The position numbers and the translations under genes were made by a program. DNA of 64,000 nt from positions 347,147 through 411,146 of the forward strand of contig NZ_CP083986.1 of assembly GCF_020172685.1 (NCBI RefSeq), written 5' to 3'. Each line of letters begins with the position of its first letter. Within the stretch, counting starts at the first letter, position 1. The stretch is from [Mycobacterium] nativiensis (GTDB lineage Bacteria; Actinomycetota; Actinomycetes; Mycobacteriales; Mycobacteriaceae). Below the pieces are notes generated by a model, which was given only the letters and a program-made list of their open reading frames with translations, had not been told where the DNA came from and made no database searches. Positions 43,874 through 53,246 of the stretch are shown here, one piece after another.

Positions 43874-45103
43874 ATGTCGGGTCGTCGCCATCGCCTGGTC
43901 GGGGCAGTCAGCGCGGTAGGGGCGTTCCTGGTGGTGGGGGCAGCCCCACTTGCGACCGCGCCCGCCGCGAACGCCGACTGGGACGACCTGTTCGCGCCCT
44001 TCGTCGATGCGTTCAGCATGGTCGACCCCGGCATCGCGGCCGACACCGACCCGGGTTCGGCACTGGCCTCCTTGGACACCCTGCTCAACGGCTGGTACCA
44101 GGACCTCATCTACACACCGATCCACAGCATCGCGCCGTGGGTGTTCGGTGACGCGCTGCCCGGCAGTGCTGTCGCGTACGGCCCGGACAGCACCAACCTC
44201 CCCGACAGCTTCACCGTCCCGATGCACGTCAATCTCAACACCCAACCGGTGATCAACATCTCGGTGGGCGGCGGGGCGCAGACCGAGGTGCTGGTCGACA
44301 CCGGCGCGGCCGGCCTGGTCATGCCGATCTGGAACATCAACCCCTTCGGGATCACCGGCCTGCCCACCGGCTTCAACATCGGCCAATTCGGCGGTGCACT
44401 GAACTACTTCTATATGGAACTGCCCACCACGGTCACCTTCACCGGTGAGAACGGGGACACCCTCACCGCCGACACCACCGTGGATGCGGTGCTGTTCGCG
44501 TTCCCGGCGAACTTCAGCCCGTTCGGCCCGTGGTCCATTGAGAGCTATCTGGCGGGCTCGTCGACCGGCATCTTGGGGATCGGGCCCAACGCGCTCGGGC
44601 CCACTCCCGACCACATTCCGACCGCCGATCTGCCGGGCACGCTCGGTAACGGTGTGCTGATTGACCAGCCGGGCGGCAAATTGATCTTCGGGGACAACCC
44701 GTTGGAGGGCGGCACAGTCATCCAGGGGGCGCCGTGGACGCTCCCCACCAGTGACCTGAAGGTGAGCATCAACGGCGAGGCGCCCACGACGGTTAGGGCA
44801 GTCATCGACTCCGGCGGGGTGTACGGCACCTTGCCGACCTCGGCACTGGCAGGCTCCGGTGTTACCCCGGTCAACGGACAGTTGCCCAGCGGGACGACCA
44901 TTGAGGTCTTCGCCAAGGACGGAACGCCGCTGTACTCCTACACGGTGGGCACCCAGACCGGTGAGGTGCGCAGCCCGACCGTGATCAGTAGCGGCGGTAT
45001 GAACACCGGCAACTGGCTGTTCGCTCAGCAGCCGGTCTACATCTCGTACACCCCGGATGGCGTCGGGAAGACCATCATCGGTGGCACCCCCATCGAACCG
45101 TGA
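43874..45103 (+). CDS. Secreted PecA-like aspartic protease (copy 1)
   Basis: 409 aa. A Sec signal peptide (RRHRLVGAVSAVGAFLVVG..., cleavage near NADWDD about residue 34) replaces the PE domain. The protease part has both catalytic Asp motifs: VDTGAAGLVMP with D142 and IDSGGVYGTLP with D312, in the two-lobed retropepsin-like arrangement known from PE_PGRS35 (PecA) and PE_PGRS16. A linker of the type AADTDPGSALASL precedes it. Secreted or surface-exposed protease; PecA itself trims PE-PGRS and lipase substrates. Adjacent to a paralogue (45259). Confidence 0.85.
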   Translation: MSGRRHRLVGAVSAVGAFLVVGAAPLATAPAANADWDDLFAPFVDAFSMVDPGIAADTDPGSALASLDTLLNGWYQDLIYTPIHSIAPWVFGDALPGSAVAYGPDSTNLPDSFTVPMHVNLNTQPVINISVGGGAQTEVLVDTGAAGLVMPIWNINPFGITGLPTGFNIGQFGGALNYFYMELPTTVTFTGENGDTLTADTTVDAVLFAFPANFSPFGPWSIESYLAGSSTGILGIGPNALGPTPDHIPTADLPGTLGNGVLIDQPGGKLIFGDNPLEGGTVIQGAPWTLPTSDLKVSINGEAPTTVRAVIDSGGVYGTLPTSALAGSGVTPVNGQLPSGTTIEVFAKDGTPLYSYTVGTQTGEVRSPTVISSGGMNTGNWLFAQQPVYISYTPDGVGKTIIGGTPIEP

Positions 45104-45258
45104 TGACCTAGCGGCCGGGCGCCGCTGAACGTTCCAAACGATTTTTGGCTGTTTCTTGGGTTAATCCCCTGGTGTTCTACGCCCCTGATTGGGTTAGCTG
45201 ACCGCGGTTGGTCGCGGCTCAGTGGGGGTCCGTGACCTCGAGCGGGGAGGTTTCGGAG

Positions 45259-46482
45259 ATGGCAGCTCGTCGGCGACAGGTGATCGGTGCGACCGCGACG
45301 GTCGGAGCGTTCCTGGCGGTCGGGGCTGCGCCGGCCGCACACGCCGACTTCGACGACCTGTTCCAGCCGTTCATCGACGCTCTCAGTGCGGTCGATCCCG
45401 GCATTGCCGCCGACACCGACCCCGGTTCGGCGCTGGCCTCGCTGGACTCCCTGTTCGACGGCTGGTACCAGAATCTGGTCACCACACCGATCAACGACCT
45501 CGAGCAGTGGCTGTTCGGTGGGGCCGCCGACGCGAGCGCGGCCGGCAGTGCCGTCGCATCCGGCTCGGCTGCCGCTGTTCCGGACACCTTCACCGTTCCG
45601 CTGACGGTCAACGCCGGCACCGAGCCGGTGGTGAACGTCTCGGTGGGTGGCGGTGCCCAGACGCCTGTCCTGGTCGACACCGGCGCGGCCGGGCTGGTCA
45701 TGCCGATCTGGGACGTCAACCCCTTCGGCATCACCGGCCTGCCCACCGGCTTCAACTTCGGTCAGTTCGGCGGTTCGCTGGACTACTTCTACGTGCAGTT
45801 GCCCACCACGGTCACCTTCACCGATGCCGCCGGGGACACCGTCACCGCCGATTCCAGCGTCGATGCCGTGCTCTTCGCATTCCCGGCGGACTTCAACATC
45901 TTCGGCCCGTGGTCCATCGGGGACTACCTGGGCCCGGCCAACGTCGTCGGCGTGCTGGGTGTCGGACCCAACGCGCTCGGGCCCACACCCGACGCCATTC
46001 CGACGGCGGCGCTGCCAGGCGACCTCGGTCAGGGCCTGCTGATCGACCAGGCCAACAATGAGTTGATCTTCGGCGCCAACCCGTTGACCAATGGAACCTC
46101 GATTGACGGGGCGCCCTGGACCACCCTGGACGTCAGCATCAACGGCGGTACGCCGCAGCCCGTCTCCGCGGTGGTCGACTCCGGCGGGGTGTACGGCACT
46201 ATGCCGTCTTCGGTGCTCAACGGTGTCACGCCGGAGCAGAACGGCGGCCTGCCGGATGGCACGACCATCGCGGTCTACCAGCCGGGCACCAACCACCTGC
46301 TCTACGAGTACACGGTGCATAACTCGACCACGGCCGACAACTCCCCGACCGTGACCTCCGGCACCAGCATGAACACCGGCAACATCCCGTTCGCCCAGCA
46401 GCCGATCTACATCTCCTACAGCCCGAGCGGCCAGGGGACCACCATCTTCGGTGGCACCGCCCCGAACACTGTCGAAGTGTGA
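45259..46482 (+). CDS. Secreted PecA-like aspartic protease (copy 2)
   Basis: 407 aa from the ATG at 45259 with GGGAGG upstream; an in-frame GTG at 45208 is less likely because it would put 17 residues before the signal peptide. Signal peptide RRRQVIGATATVGAFLAVG..., then FDDLFQPFID and the linker AADTDPGSALASL shared with copy 1. The catalytic Asp motifs are VDTGAAGLVMP (D140) and VDSGGVYGTMP (D307). The proteins are very similar throughout, so the pair arose by tandem duplication. The copies differ in the middle loop (about residues 90-108, Ala/Ser-rich here). Confidence 0.85.
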   Translation: MAARRRQVIGATATVGAFLAVGAAPAAHADFDDLFQPFIDALSAVDPGIAADTDPGSALASLDSLFDGWYQNLVTTPINDLEQWLFGGAADASAAGSAVASGSAAAVPDTFTVPLTVNAGTEPVVNVSVGGGAQTPVLVDTGAAGLVMPIWDVNPFGITGLPTGFNFGQFGGSLDYFYVQLPTTVTFTDAAGDTVTADSSVDAVLFAFPADFNIFGPWSIGDYLGPANVVGVLGVGPNALGPTPDAIPTAALPGDLGQGLLIDQANNELIFGANPLTNGTSIDGAPWTTLDVSINGGTPQPVSAVVDSGGVYGTMPSSVLNGVTPEQNGGLPDGTTIAVYQPGTNHLLYEYTVHNSTTADNSPTVTSGTSMNTGNIPFAQQPIYISYSPSGQGTTIFGGTAPNTVEV

Positions 46483-46568
46483 CGTTGACCTGTTGGAATG
46501 GCGCCGATATCCGGTTGTGACCAGCAAGCATTCTCGCTTCTGGGCATATAGCAGATACGCTAGGCCCA

Positions 46569-47456
46569 ATGGTCCCGCTATGGTTCACTCTCTCCGCGCT
46601 GTGCTTCGTCGGCGCGGGGGTGTTGCTGTACGTCGATCTCGACCAACGACGCGGCCGCAGCCGCCGCCGTAAGTCCTGGGCGCGCTCGCACGGCTTCGAC
46701 TTCGAAACGGAGTCCCCCGAGATCCTTCAGCGCTGGAAGCGCGGCGTGATGTCGACGGTGGGCGACGCACCGGTCCGCAACGTGGTGCTGGGCCAGATCC
46801 GTGGCGAGGCGGTCTACATCTTCGACCTGGACGAAGTGGCGACGGTGATCGCCCTGCACCGTAAGGTCAGCACCAACGTCGTCGTCGACGTGCGGCTCAA
46901 GGGCCTCAAAGAGCCGCGCGAGAACGACATCTGGCTGCTCGGGGCGATTGGCCCGCGCATGGTCTACTCCACCAACCTCGACGCGGCGCGTCGCGCCTGC
47001 GACCGGCGGATGGTGACCTTCGCCCACACCGCTCCGGATTGCGCGGAGATCATGTGGAACGAGGAGAACTGGACCCTGGTGAGCATGCCGATCACCAGCA
47101 CCCGCGCCCAGTGGGATGAGGGGCTGCGCAGCGTTCGCCAGTTCAACGACCTGCTGCGGGTGCTGCCGCCGACCCCGCGGCGCCAGCCGGCCGAAGCCGC
47201 GTCGGCTGCCTCGGGTGCCCGGCGCAACGGACAGCCCAGCCGCCCGGTGGGATCGCCCGGCGCAGCCGAGCAGCTCGAGGACGACGCCGCCGACCAGCTC
47301 CCGCCGCCGTCCAGGGCGGCCGCCCCGCCGTTGGGCAGCGCCGCGCCGGCCGCAGAACCGCGACCACGGCGCCGCACGACCCGGGATGAGACACCGGGCA
47401 TGCAGCACTCCTCTTCCGGCCGCAACGGCCACCAGACCGCGCACTACCAGCGCTGA
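46569..47456 (+). CDS. ttfA: TtfA, trehalose monomycolate transport factor
   Basis: 295 aa. An N-terminal membrane helix (residues 3-22, LWFTLSALCFVGAGVLLYV) is followed by an RR-rich patch and a globular domain with RNVVLGQIRGEAVYIFDLDE and ENDIWLLGAIGPRMVYSTN, then an Ala/Pro/Arg-rich disordered tail. This matches the plan of TtfA (Rv0383c, MSMEG_0736), a partner of MmpL3 in trehalose monomycolate export and essential in mycobacteria. Its genomic setting, beside pyrE and clpB, also matches. Membrane-anchored, cytoplasmic body. Confidence 0.85.
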   Translation: MVPLWFTLSALCFVGAGVLLYVDLDQRRGRSRRRKSWARSHGFDFETESPEILQRWKRGVMSTVGDAPVRNVVLGQIRGEAVYIFDLDEVATVIALHRKVSTNVVVDVRLKGLKEPRENDIWLLGAIGPRMVYSTNLDAARRACDRRMVTFAHTAPDCAEIMWNEENWTLVSMPITSTRAQWDEGLRSVRQFNDLLRVLPPTPRRQPAEAASAASGARRNGQPSRPVGSPGAAEQLEDDAADQLPPPSRAAAPPLGSAAPAAEPRPRRRTTRDETPGMQHSSSGRNGHQTAHYQR

Positions 47457-47501
47457 CAGCCGCCGCCGGTCCACGCCGGCGGCTTCGTTACGCTATCGGT
47501 C

Positions 47502-48278
47502 ATGTCCCGCCCCGTCGCTGTGGTCACTGGGCCCACCTCCGGGCTGGGCGCCGGCTACGCGCGTCGCTACGCCGCCGACGGCTACGACCTGGTGCTGGTG
47601 GCCCGCGATGAGAAGCGACTGACCGCCCTGGCAGCCGAACTGCGGGGCAGCCACGGCTGCGACGTCGAGGTACTGCCCGCCGATCTGGCCGACGCCGACG
47701 GCCGGGCGCACGTCGCGCAGCGGCTGCGCGCCGGCGTGCGGGTACTGGTGAACAACGCCGGCTTCGGCACCTCTGGTGAGTTCTGGACCGCCGACCCCGC
47801 ACTGCTGCAGTCGCAACTGGACGTCAACGTCACCGCGGTGATGCAGCTGACCCGGGCCGCGCTGCCGGCGATGGTCGAGGCCGGCGCGGGCACCGTCGTC
47901 AACGTGGCCAGCGTCGCCGGCCTGCTGTCCGGCCGCGGCTCGACGTATTCGGCCTCCAAGGCCTGGGTGGTGTCGTTCACCGAAGGGCTGGCGGGCGGGC
48001 TGGCCGGCACCGGAGTCGGCATCCGCGTGGTCTGCCCGGGCTACGTGCACACCGAGTTCCACGAGCGCGCGGGCATCGACATGGCAACCCTGCCGTCGTT
48101 CATGTGGATGGAGGTCGACGACGTGGTCGCGGCCAGCCTGGCCGACATCGCCCGCGGAGACGTGATCAGCGTCCCGGGACTGCAATACAAGACATTGACC
48201 ACCGTCAGCCGGCTGATTCCGCGCGGGCTGTCGCGCACGCTGACCAACACCTTCGGGAGGGGCCGTGGGCGCACTTAA
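47502..48278 (+). CDS. Short-chain dehydrogenase/reductase
   Basis: 258 aa. The Rossmann motif [15 protein letters not shown] is at about residues 8-22, NNAGFGTSG near residue 83, the catalytic Tyr-Lys in YSASKAW (YxxxK) near residue 150 and the catalytic serine in [14 protein letters not shown](P)H-dependent cytosolic reductase of unknown substrate. Its last 14 bases overlap the pyrE start, so the two are translated as a coupled pair. Confidence 0.9.
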   Translation: MSRPVAVVTGPTSGLGAGYARRYAADGYDLVLVARDEKRLTALAAELRGSHGCDVEVLPADLADADGRAHVAQRLRAGVRVLVNNAGFGTSGEFWTADPALLQSQLDVNVTAVMQLTRAALPAMVEAGAGTVVNVASVAGLLSGRGSTYSASKAWVVSFTEGLAGGLAGTGVGIRVVCPGYVHTEFHERAGIDMATLPSFMWMEVDDVVAASLADIARGDVISVPGLQYKTLTTVSRLIPRGLSRTLTNTFGRGRGRT

Positions 48279-48813
48279 CACCGCCGAGCGCGACGAACTG
48301 GCCGCGCTGGTGCGCGAGCTGTCGGTGGTACACGGCCGGGTGACGCTGTCGTCGGGCGCCGAAGCCGACTACTACGTCGACCTGCGCCGCTCCACCCTGC
48401 ACCATCGGGCCGGCGCGCTGATCGGCCGGCTGGTCCGCGAACTCACCGACGACTGGGACTACGTCGCGGTGGGCGGCCTGACGCTGGGAGCGGACCCGGT
48501 CGCGACCGCGGTCATGCACGCCCCGGGCCGGCCCATCGACGCCTTCGTGGTGCGCAAGTCGATCAAAGCCCATGGCATGCAACGTCTTATCGAAGGAGCC
48601 GAGGTGGTCGGCCGCCCGGTTCTGGTGGTGGAGGACACCAGCACCACCGGTGGATCCGCCCTGACCGCGGTACGCGCCGTGCGCGACGCCGGCGGGCACG
48701 TCGTCGGCGTGGCCACCGTGGTGGACCGCGCCACCGGGGCCGCCGAAGCCATCGAAGCCGAGGGTGTGCCGTACCGCAGCGTGCTGGGCCTGGCCGAGCT
48801 GGGCCTGGGCTGA
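48265..48813 (+). CDS. pyrE: Orotate phosphoribosyltransferase
   Basis: 182 aa from GTG with GGGAGGGG upstream. It catalyses orotate plus PRPP to OMP in pyrimidine synthesis. The PRPP-binding motif [17 protein letters not shown] is at about residues 115-131, and [16 protein letters not shown] near the start is typical of this family. Length fits M. tuberculosis Rv0382c. Cytosolic, conserved. Confidence 0.95.
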   Translation: MGALNTAERDELAALVRELSVVHGRVTLSSGAEADYYVDLRRSTLHHRAGALIGRLVRELTDDWDYVAVGGLTLGADPVATAVMHAPGRPIDAFVVRKSIKAHGMQRLIEGAEVVGRPVLVVEDTSTTGGSALTAVRAVRDAGGHVVGVATVVDRATGAAEAIEAEGVPYRSVLGLAELGLG

Positions 48814-48827
48814 TCTCGAGGACGGTT

Positions 48828-49721
48828 GTGCGCAAGCTGATCGCGGTGCTGTCGGCGTTGGTCGTCGCGTGCCTGGCCGCCTGCTCGGGCCCCGGGCAGA
48901 CCGGTCCCTATGGGGCCCAGGGCACCCGGCTGGGCGAGGCGCTGACCCTGTTGGGCTGGGACATGACGCTGTCCAATCTGCGCTGGGAGGTCGATCACGT
49001 CCTGATCGACGTCACGGCGACGCTCGCCGACCCGGACGCCCCGCACGCCGCCGCCGCCGATCTGCGGTTCGGGGTCTACGGCACCCCGGCGCACCCGGTC
49101 GAGGCCACCGGCCTGGGCAGCTGTGACGCGCTGGGCGAGCTGACCCCGACGCCGCTGTCGGGCAGCGAGCCCGGCCGTCTGAACGGAACCGTGTGTGTGG
49201 GCCCGCTCAAGGAACGCAGCGCGGTGCGCGGGATCTACGCCTATTCGCCGGCCGATCGGATCAAGGACACCACCGTGGCCTACGGCGCGGCGTTCCCGGT
49301 CGGGCTGCCGCCGATCAACCCCTACGACACCGGCCTGATGCTCACCGCCCAGGGCGTGGCGGCATTTAGGGCCGACGGAATCCCGCTGGCCCCGAGCGCG
49401 CTCGGCGACCCGAAAGCGTTCTCCGGCAACGGATATATGGTGCTCAGCCTGTCTGCCGACGCGGTTCCCGGACAATACCGCGACGACGCGGTGGCGCGCG
49501 GCGGGCCGCTGATGCTGATCGCCGGACCGGCCGCGCCGATGCGCGGGCTTGGTCCGGATTGCCTGGCCGCCGGGTCCTCGGTGCTGATCCTGCCGGACGC
49601 CTCACTGAACTCGGTGCACGTGCCGGCGTCGCTGTGCACCCACGGGGAGATCAACGCCGCGGTGCTGTACGCCTCGGTGTCGGTGGTGGGCACCCACGCC
49701 GCGGTGTGGACGATTTCGTGA
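48828..49721 (+). CDS. Putative lipoprotein, Rv0381c-like
   Basis: 297 aa from GTG, 14 bp after pyrE. The N-terminus RKLIAVLSALVVACLAACSGPG has a lipobox (LAAC) with the Cys at about residue 19. The body is a beta-rich domain with a disulphide-like Cys set (GSCDALGE, NGTVCVGP, PDCLAAG, ASLCTHGE). Conserved next to pyrE in mycobacteria. Exported and membrane-anchored; role unknown. Its stop overlaps the SpoU gene by GTGA. Confidence 0.75.
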   Translation: MRKLIAVLSALVVACLAACSGPGQTGPYGAQGTRLGEALTLLGWDMTLSNLRWEVDHVLIDVTATLADPDAPHAAAADLRFGVYGTPAHPVEATGLGSCDALGELTPTPLSGSEPGRLNGTVCVGPLKERSAVRGIYAYSPADRIKDTTVAYGAAFPVGLPPINPYDTGLMLTAQGVAAFRADGIPLAPSALGDPKAFSGNGYMVLSLSADAVPGQYRDDAVARGGPLMLIAGPAAPMRGLGPDCLAAGSSVLILPDASLNSVHVPASLCTHGEINAAVLYASVSVVGTHAAVWTIS

Positions 49722-50419
49722 CCGAACCGCGCGATTCAGGCGGTCCCAGCTTCGCCTCTCCTTCGTCGAGCCTCACTGAACCGCCCGGCCCCACCGAATG
49801 GTCCGCGCCGGCCAACGGAGTCGGGCCGTGGGAGGGGGAGCCGCCGACCGACCCGCGCTACGACCCAGCGCTGCTGCGCGACGGCGACAGTCGCAATGTT
49901 GTTGACGCATATCGGTATTGGACCCGCGAGGCGATCATCGCCGACATCGACAGCCGCCGGCACCGACTGCACGTGGCGATCGAGAACTTCGGGCACGACG
50001 CCAACATCGGCTCGGTGGTGCGCACCGCCAACGCGTTCGCCGTGCACACCGTGCACATCGTGGGGCGTCGGCGCTGGAACCGTCGCGGCGCCATGGTCAC
50101 CGACCGCTATCAGCGGCTGATGCACCACGACGATACGGCTGGGCTACTGGATTTCGCTGCCCAGCAGGGTCTGGCTGTCGTCGCGGTGGACAACGTTGTC
50201 GGGTCGGTGCGCCTGGAGCAGACCGCATTGCCCCTCGACTGCCTGCTGGTGTTCGGCCAGGAAGGCCCCGGCATCAGCGACGAGGCCCGCGCCGGTGCGG
50301 ATCTGACGGTGTCCATCGCCCAGTTCGGCTCGACCCGCAGCATCAACGTCGGGGTGGCCGCCGGGATCGTGATGCACGCATGGATCACCCAGCATGCGGA
50401 TGTGGACCGTTCCTGGTAG
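49718..50419 (+). CDS. SpoU-family rRNA/tRNA methyltransferase
   Basis: 233 aa from the GTG at 49718, overlapping the lipoprotein stop; the open frame further upstream belongs to a shadow. The SPOUT domain has motif 1 IENFGHDANIGSVVRTANAFAVHTVHIVG, motif 2 LLVFGQEGPGISDEA and motif 3 SIAQFGSTRSINVGVAAGIVMH, the SAM-binding trefoil knot that methylates a ribose 2'-O. A Pro/Ser-rich N-terminal extension of about 40 residues precedes it. Homologue of Rv0380c; the target RNA is not known. Confidence 0.92.
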   Translation: MTEPRDSGGPSFASPSSSLTEPPGPTEWSAPANGVGPWEGEPPTDPRYDPALLRDGDSRNVVDAYRYWTREAIIADIDSRRHRLHVAIENFGHDANIGSVVRTANAFAVHTVHIVGRRRWNRRGAMVTDRYQRLMHHDDTAGLLDFAAQQGLAVVAVDNVVGSVRLEQTALPLDCLLVFGQEGPGISDEARAGADLTVSIAQFGSTRSINVGVAAGIVMHAWITQHADVDRSW

Positions 50420-50452
50420 GGGTTAGGGTGTCCTTACCTAGAAAGGTGGGAC

Positions 50453-51298
50453 GTGGCTGCAGACGATGACCTGACCACCCGGCGCATGCGATTCCGCTTC
50501 GAGGAGCCCCCGAGCGGCCGCTATTTCGCCGACGACAACATGGTGCTGAGCCACTTCGTGGCCGAACTGTCGGCGAGCTTCCCGGCCGGGGAGGAATCGT
50601 TCATCCGCTCGGTGCGCCGGGTCAGCGACCAGATCACCGACCCGACCCTCAAGCGGCGGGCCGCGGGATTCATCGGCCAGGAGTCCACCCACGGTCAGGA
50701 GCACCGCCGGCTCAACGCCAAGCTCATCGACCGGGGCTACCGCATAGCGTGGCGGGATTCGAAATCGCTGCGGGACAAACAACTTCGGCGAGAGCAGAAG
50801 ATGTCGCCACGAGTGCACCTGGCCATGACCGCCGGTGCCGAGCACTACACCGCGGTGCTGGCCGAGCGGATCCTGTCCAGCGCGGAACTCCAGGCCATTC
50901 CGGGCACGCCGGAGGTGTGGCACCTGCTGAATTGGCATGCGCTGGAAGAACTGGAGCACAAATCGGTGGCGTTCGACGTCTACCGCGCCGTGGGCGGCAC
51001 CGAACTCACCCGTATCGCCGTGATGGCGTTCCTGATCGCCACCACGGTGCCGGCCACCCTGCTGGCGGTGGCGGTCTCGCTGGCCCGAGACCCGCTGGCC
51101 CGCCGCCACCCGGTGCGGCTGCTCAAGGAGGGCCGCGGATTGCTGCGCGGCCCGTTCTTCTCCGGACTGCTGCGCGACCTGCTGCGCTACCTGCGGCCCG
51201 GTTTCCACCCCGACGACGTGGACACCACGGCGCTGCTGGAACTGTGGCAGCGCAAGCTCTTCGGCGACGGCGGCACATTGGTCGACCATCTGCGCTGA
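50453..51298 (+). CDS. Predicted metal-dependent hydrolase (PF10118 family)
   Basis: 281 aa from GTG with GAAAGGTGGG upstream. An all-helical protein with two metal-ligand motifs: GQESTHGQEHRRLN near residue 75 and NWHALEELEHKSVAFDVYRAVGG near residue 160; the His/Glu spacing is characteristic of PF10118, a ferritin-like di-metal group. A hydrophobic pair of helices (LIATTVPATLLAVAVSLA) lies near residue 200. Members are poorly studied; some are proposed oxygenases or hydrolases on fatty acyl chains. Confidence 0.85.
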   Translation: MAADDDLTTRRMRFRFEEPPSGRYFADDNMVLSHFVAELSASFPAGEESFIRSVRRVSDQITDPTLKRRAAGFIGQESTHGQEHRRLNAKLIDRGYRIAWRDSKSLRDKQLRREQKMSPRVHLAMTAGAEHYTAVLAERILSSAELQAIPGTPEVWHLLNWHALEELEHKSVAFDVYRAVGGTELTRIAVMAFLIATTVPATLLAVAVSLARDPLARRHPVRLLKEGRGLLRGPFFSGLLRDLLRYLRPGFHPDDVDTTALLELWQRKLFGDGGTLVDHLR

Positions 51299-51326
51299 CA
51301 ATTCCGGTAGGGCAGGATCAAGCGCT

Positions 51327-52427
51327 ATGGATCTCCTTTGGGCGAATCGGGCGGAGAGCGCGGAGGCCGCCGTCACCGAGCGACACCTCAAATCGCTGTG
51401 GCACCTGCCGGGCACCCAGCTGGGGGTGGTGGCCTGGCCGCCGATCCGACGCGCCCCGCACTGGCACTACTGGTGGCAGGCCCACCTGCTGGACTGCCTG
51501 GTCGACGCGCAACTGCGTGATCCGCAACCCGAACGGGTGAGGAGGATCAAGCGGCAGATCCGCACCCACCGGCTGCGCAACGTGGGCCGCTGGACCAACG
51601 CCTACTACGACGACATGGCCTGGCTGGCGCTGGCGATCCAGCGGGCCTGCCTGGTCACCGGCATAGACCGGCACCGGGCGCTGGGCACCCTGACCCGCCA
51701 GCTGACGGACTCCTGGATGCCGGAGTCCGGCGGCGGCATCCCGTGGCGGAAAGAGGAAAAGTCCGTTCCGCCGTTTTTTAATGCCCCCGCCAACGGGCCG
51801 GCCGGCATCTTCCTGGCCCGCGAACCCGAATGGCTGGAGCGCGCCCAGCAGATGGGCGACTGGATCGACGCCGCCCTGATCGACCCGGACACCGACCTGG
51901 TGTTCGACGGCATCAGGTCGGGCTCACTGGTGCGGGCCGAGTACACCTACTGCCAGGGCGTGGTGCTCGGGCTGGAGACCGAGCTGGCGGTGCGCACCGG
52001 AGCGCCGCGGCACGCCGCCCGGGTGCACCGACTGGTCGCCGCGGTGAACAAGCAGATGGCGCCCGGCGGGGTGCTCAAGGGAGCCGGCGGCGGCGACGGC
52101 GGGCTGTTCGCCGGGATCACCGCCCGCTATCTGGCGCTGGTCGCCACCGACCTGCCGGGGGACTCCGCCGCCGACGCTCAGACGCGCGACACCGCCGCGG
52201 GGCTGGTGCTGTCGTCGGCGAAATCGGCGTGGGACTACCGGCAGTCGGTGAACGGGCTACCGTTGTTCGGGGCGTTCTGGGACCAGACCGCCGCGGTGCC
52301 CCGGGCCGAGGGTGCGGTGGCTGCCTCCATCGCCGGCGCGGTGTACGAATCCGAGGTTCCCGAACGCGACCTGTCGGTGCAACTGGGCGGCTGGATGCTG
52401 ATGGAGGCCGCTGCCAGGCTCGGTTGA
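51327..52427 (+). CDS. Glycoside hydrolase family 76 protein (alpha-1,6-mannanase-like)
   Basis: 366 aa. It has the alpha6/alpha6-barrel features of GH76 and the catalytic Asp pair in NAYYDDMAWLALAIQRAC near residue 93, plus GGIPWRKEE and EYTYCQGVVLGLE further on. GH76 enzymes cut alpha-1,6-linked mannan, so mycobacterial phosphatidylinositol mannosides or lipomannan are possible substrates. No signal peptide is visible, so it is cytosolic or exported unusually. Synteny with Rv0365c supports the family call. Confidence 0.85.
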   Translation: MDLLWANRAESAEAAVTERHLKSLWHLPGTQLGVVAWPPIRRAPHWHYWWQAHLLDCLVDAQLRDPQPERVRRIKRQIRTHRLRNVGRWTNAYYDDMAWLALAIQRACLVTGIDRHRALGTLTRQLTDSWMPESGGGIPWRKEEKSVPPFFNAPANGPAGIFLAREPEWLERAQQMGDWIDAALIDPDTDLVFDGIRSGSLVRAEYTYCQGVVLGLETELAVRTGAPRHAARVHRLVAAVNKQMAPGGVLKGAGGGDGGLFAGITARYLALVATDLPGDSAADAQTRDTAAGLVLSSAKSAWDYRQSVNGLPLFGAFWDQTAAVPRAEGAVAASIAGAVYESEVPERDLSVQLGGWMLMEAAARLG

Positions 52428-52447
52428 CTCGGCAGCCGGGGCGACCG

Positions 52448-53161
52448 CTACTCGGGGTTCTGCGCCAAGGACGCAGAGTCAACGCGCGGGGTGGCGTCGG
52501 CGTCGGTCGCGGTGGCGCGGTTTCGGCGGCGGGCCAGGTAGGCCTTGGTCGCCGAGAAGGTCACCGGCAGCAGCGAGACGAACAGGATGCCGATGATGAT
52601 CAGTTCCAGGTGGTCTGTGATGCCGGGCACCTTGGTCCCCAGCAGATACCCCGTCAGGGTCATCCCGGCTCCCCACAGGATCCCGCCGACGATGTCGAAG
52701 GCCAGGTAGACCGGGTAGCGCATGTAGGACACCCCGGCGATCGCCGGGACGAAGGTCCGTGCGAACGGCACGAAGCGGGCCAGGATGATCGCCGCCGGGC
52801 CGTATTTCTCGAAAAACGCATGCGAGTCGGTGACGTAGTGCTTCTTGAAGAAGCGGGAGTCTTCCTTCTTGAACAGCGCAGGTCCGAGGCGGCGGCCGAT
52901 GAAGTAGCCGCATTGATCGCCCAGCACCGCCACGATCGCCACGGCCGGAGCCAGGACCCAGATGTCGGGGTTGCCGGCGGCGGCCAGCAGGCCACCGGTG
53001 ACCAACAGCGATTCGCCGGGCAACAGCGGAAACAGCAGACCGGTTTCGACGAAAACGATCACCAGGATCGCCGGCAGGACCGCGTGCTCGAACAGCCCGC
53101 CCTGTCCGATCCAGTACATCGGGTCCAAGATGTGGGGCATTGCCGCCACCGTCGTGCTCAT
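52448..53161 (-). CDS. DedA-family membrane protein
   Basis: 237 aa from the ATG at 53161; the frame continues upstream but its extra 29 residues look non-coding. Hydrophobic helices around VLPAILVIVFVETGLLFPLLPGESLLVTGG carry the DedA Glu/Pro/Gly-Glu motif, and FARFVPFARTFVPAIAGV is the conserved second motif. A basic C-terminus (AYLARRRNRATAT) follows. DedA proteins act in lipid flipping and membrane homeostasis. It is divergent from fba. Confidence 0.9.
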   Translation of the reverse strand: MSTTVAAMPHILDPMYWIGQGGLFEHAVLPAILVIVFVETGLLFPLLPGESLLVTGGLLAAAGNPDIWVLAPAVAIVAVLGDQCGYFIGRRLGPALFKKEDSRFFKKHYVTDSHAFFEKYGPAAIILARFVPFARTFVPAIAGVSYMRYPVYLAFDIVGGILWGAGMTLTGYLLGTKVPGITDHLELIIIGILFVSLLPVTFSATKAYLARRRNRATATDADATPRVDSASLAQNPE

Positions 53162-53246
53162 GACGCCCCAACATACCGGTGTTGTGGGGATTGAACCGTT
53201 GGGGATACTGGACAGACACAGTCTGCACCCAGGAGGAGAGAGTTCC

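Noticed and set aside
49559..49717. Longer start for the SpoU methyltransferase
   Set aside because: The extra upstream residues overlap the lipoprotein gene in another frame and are Arg/Gly-rich. The GTG at 49718 overlaps the previous stop and fits the family.
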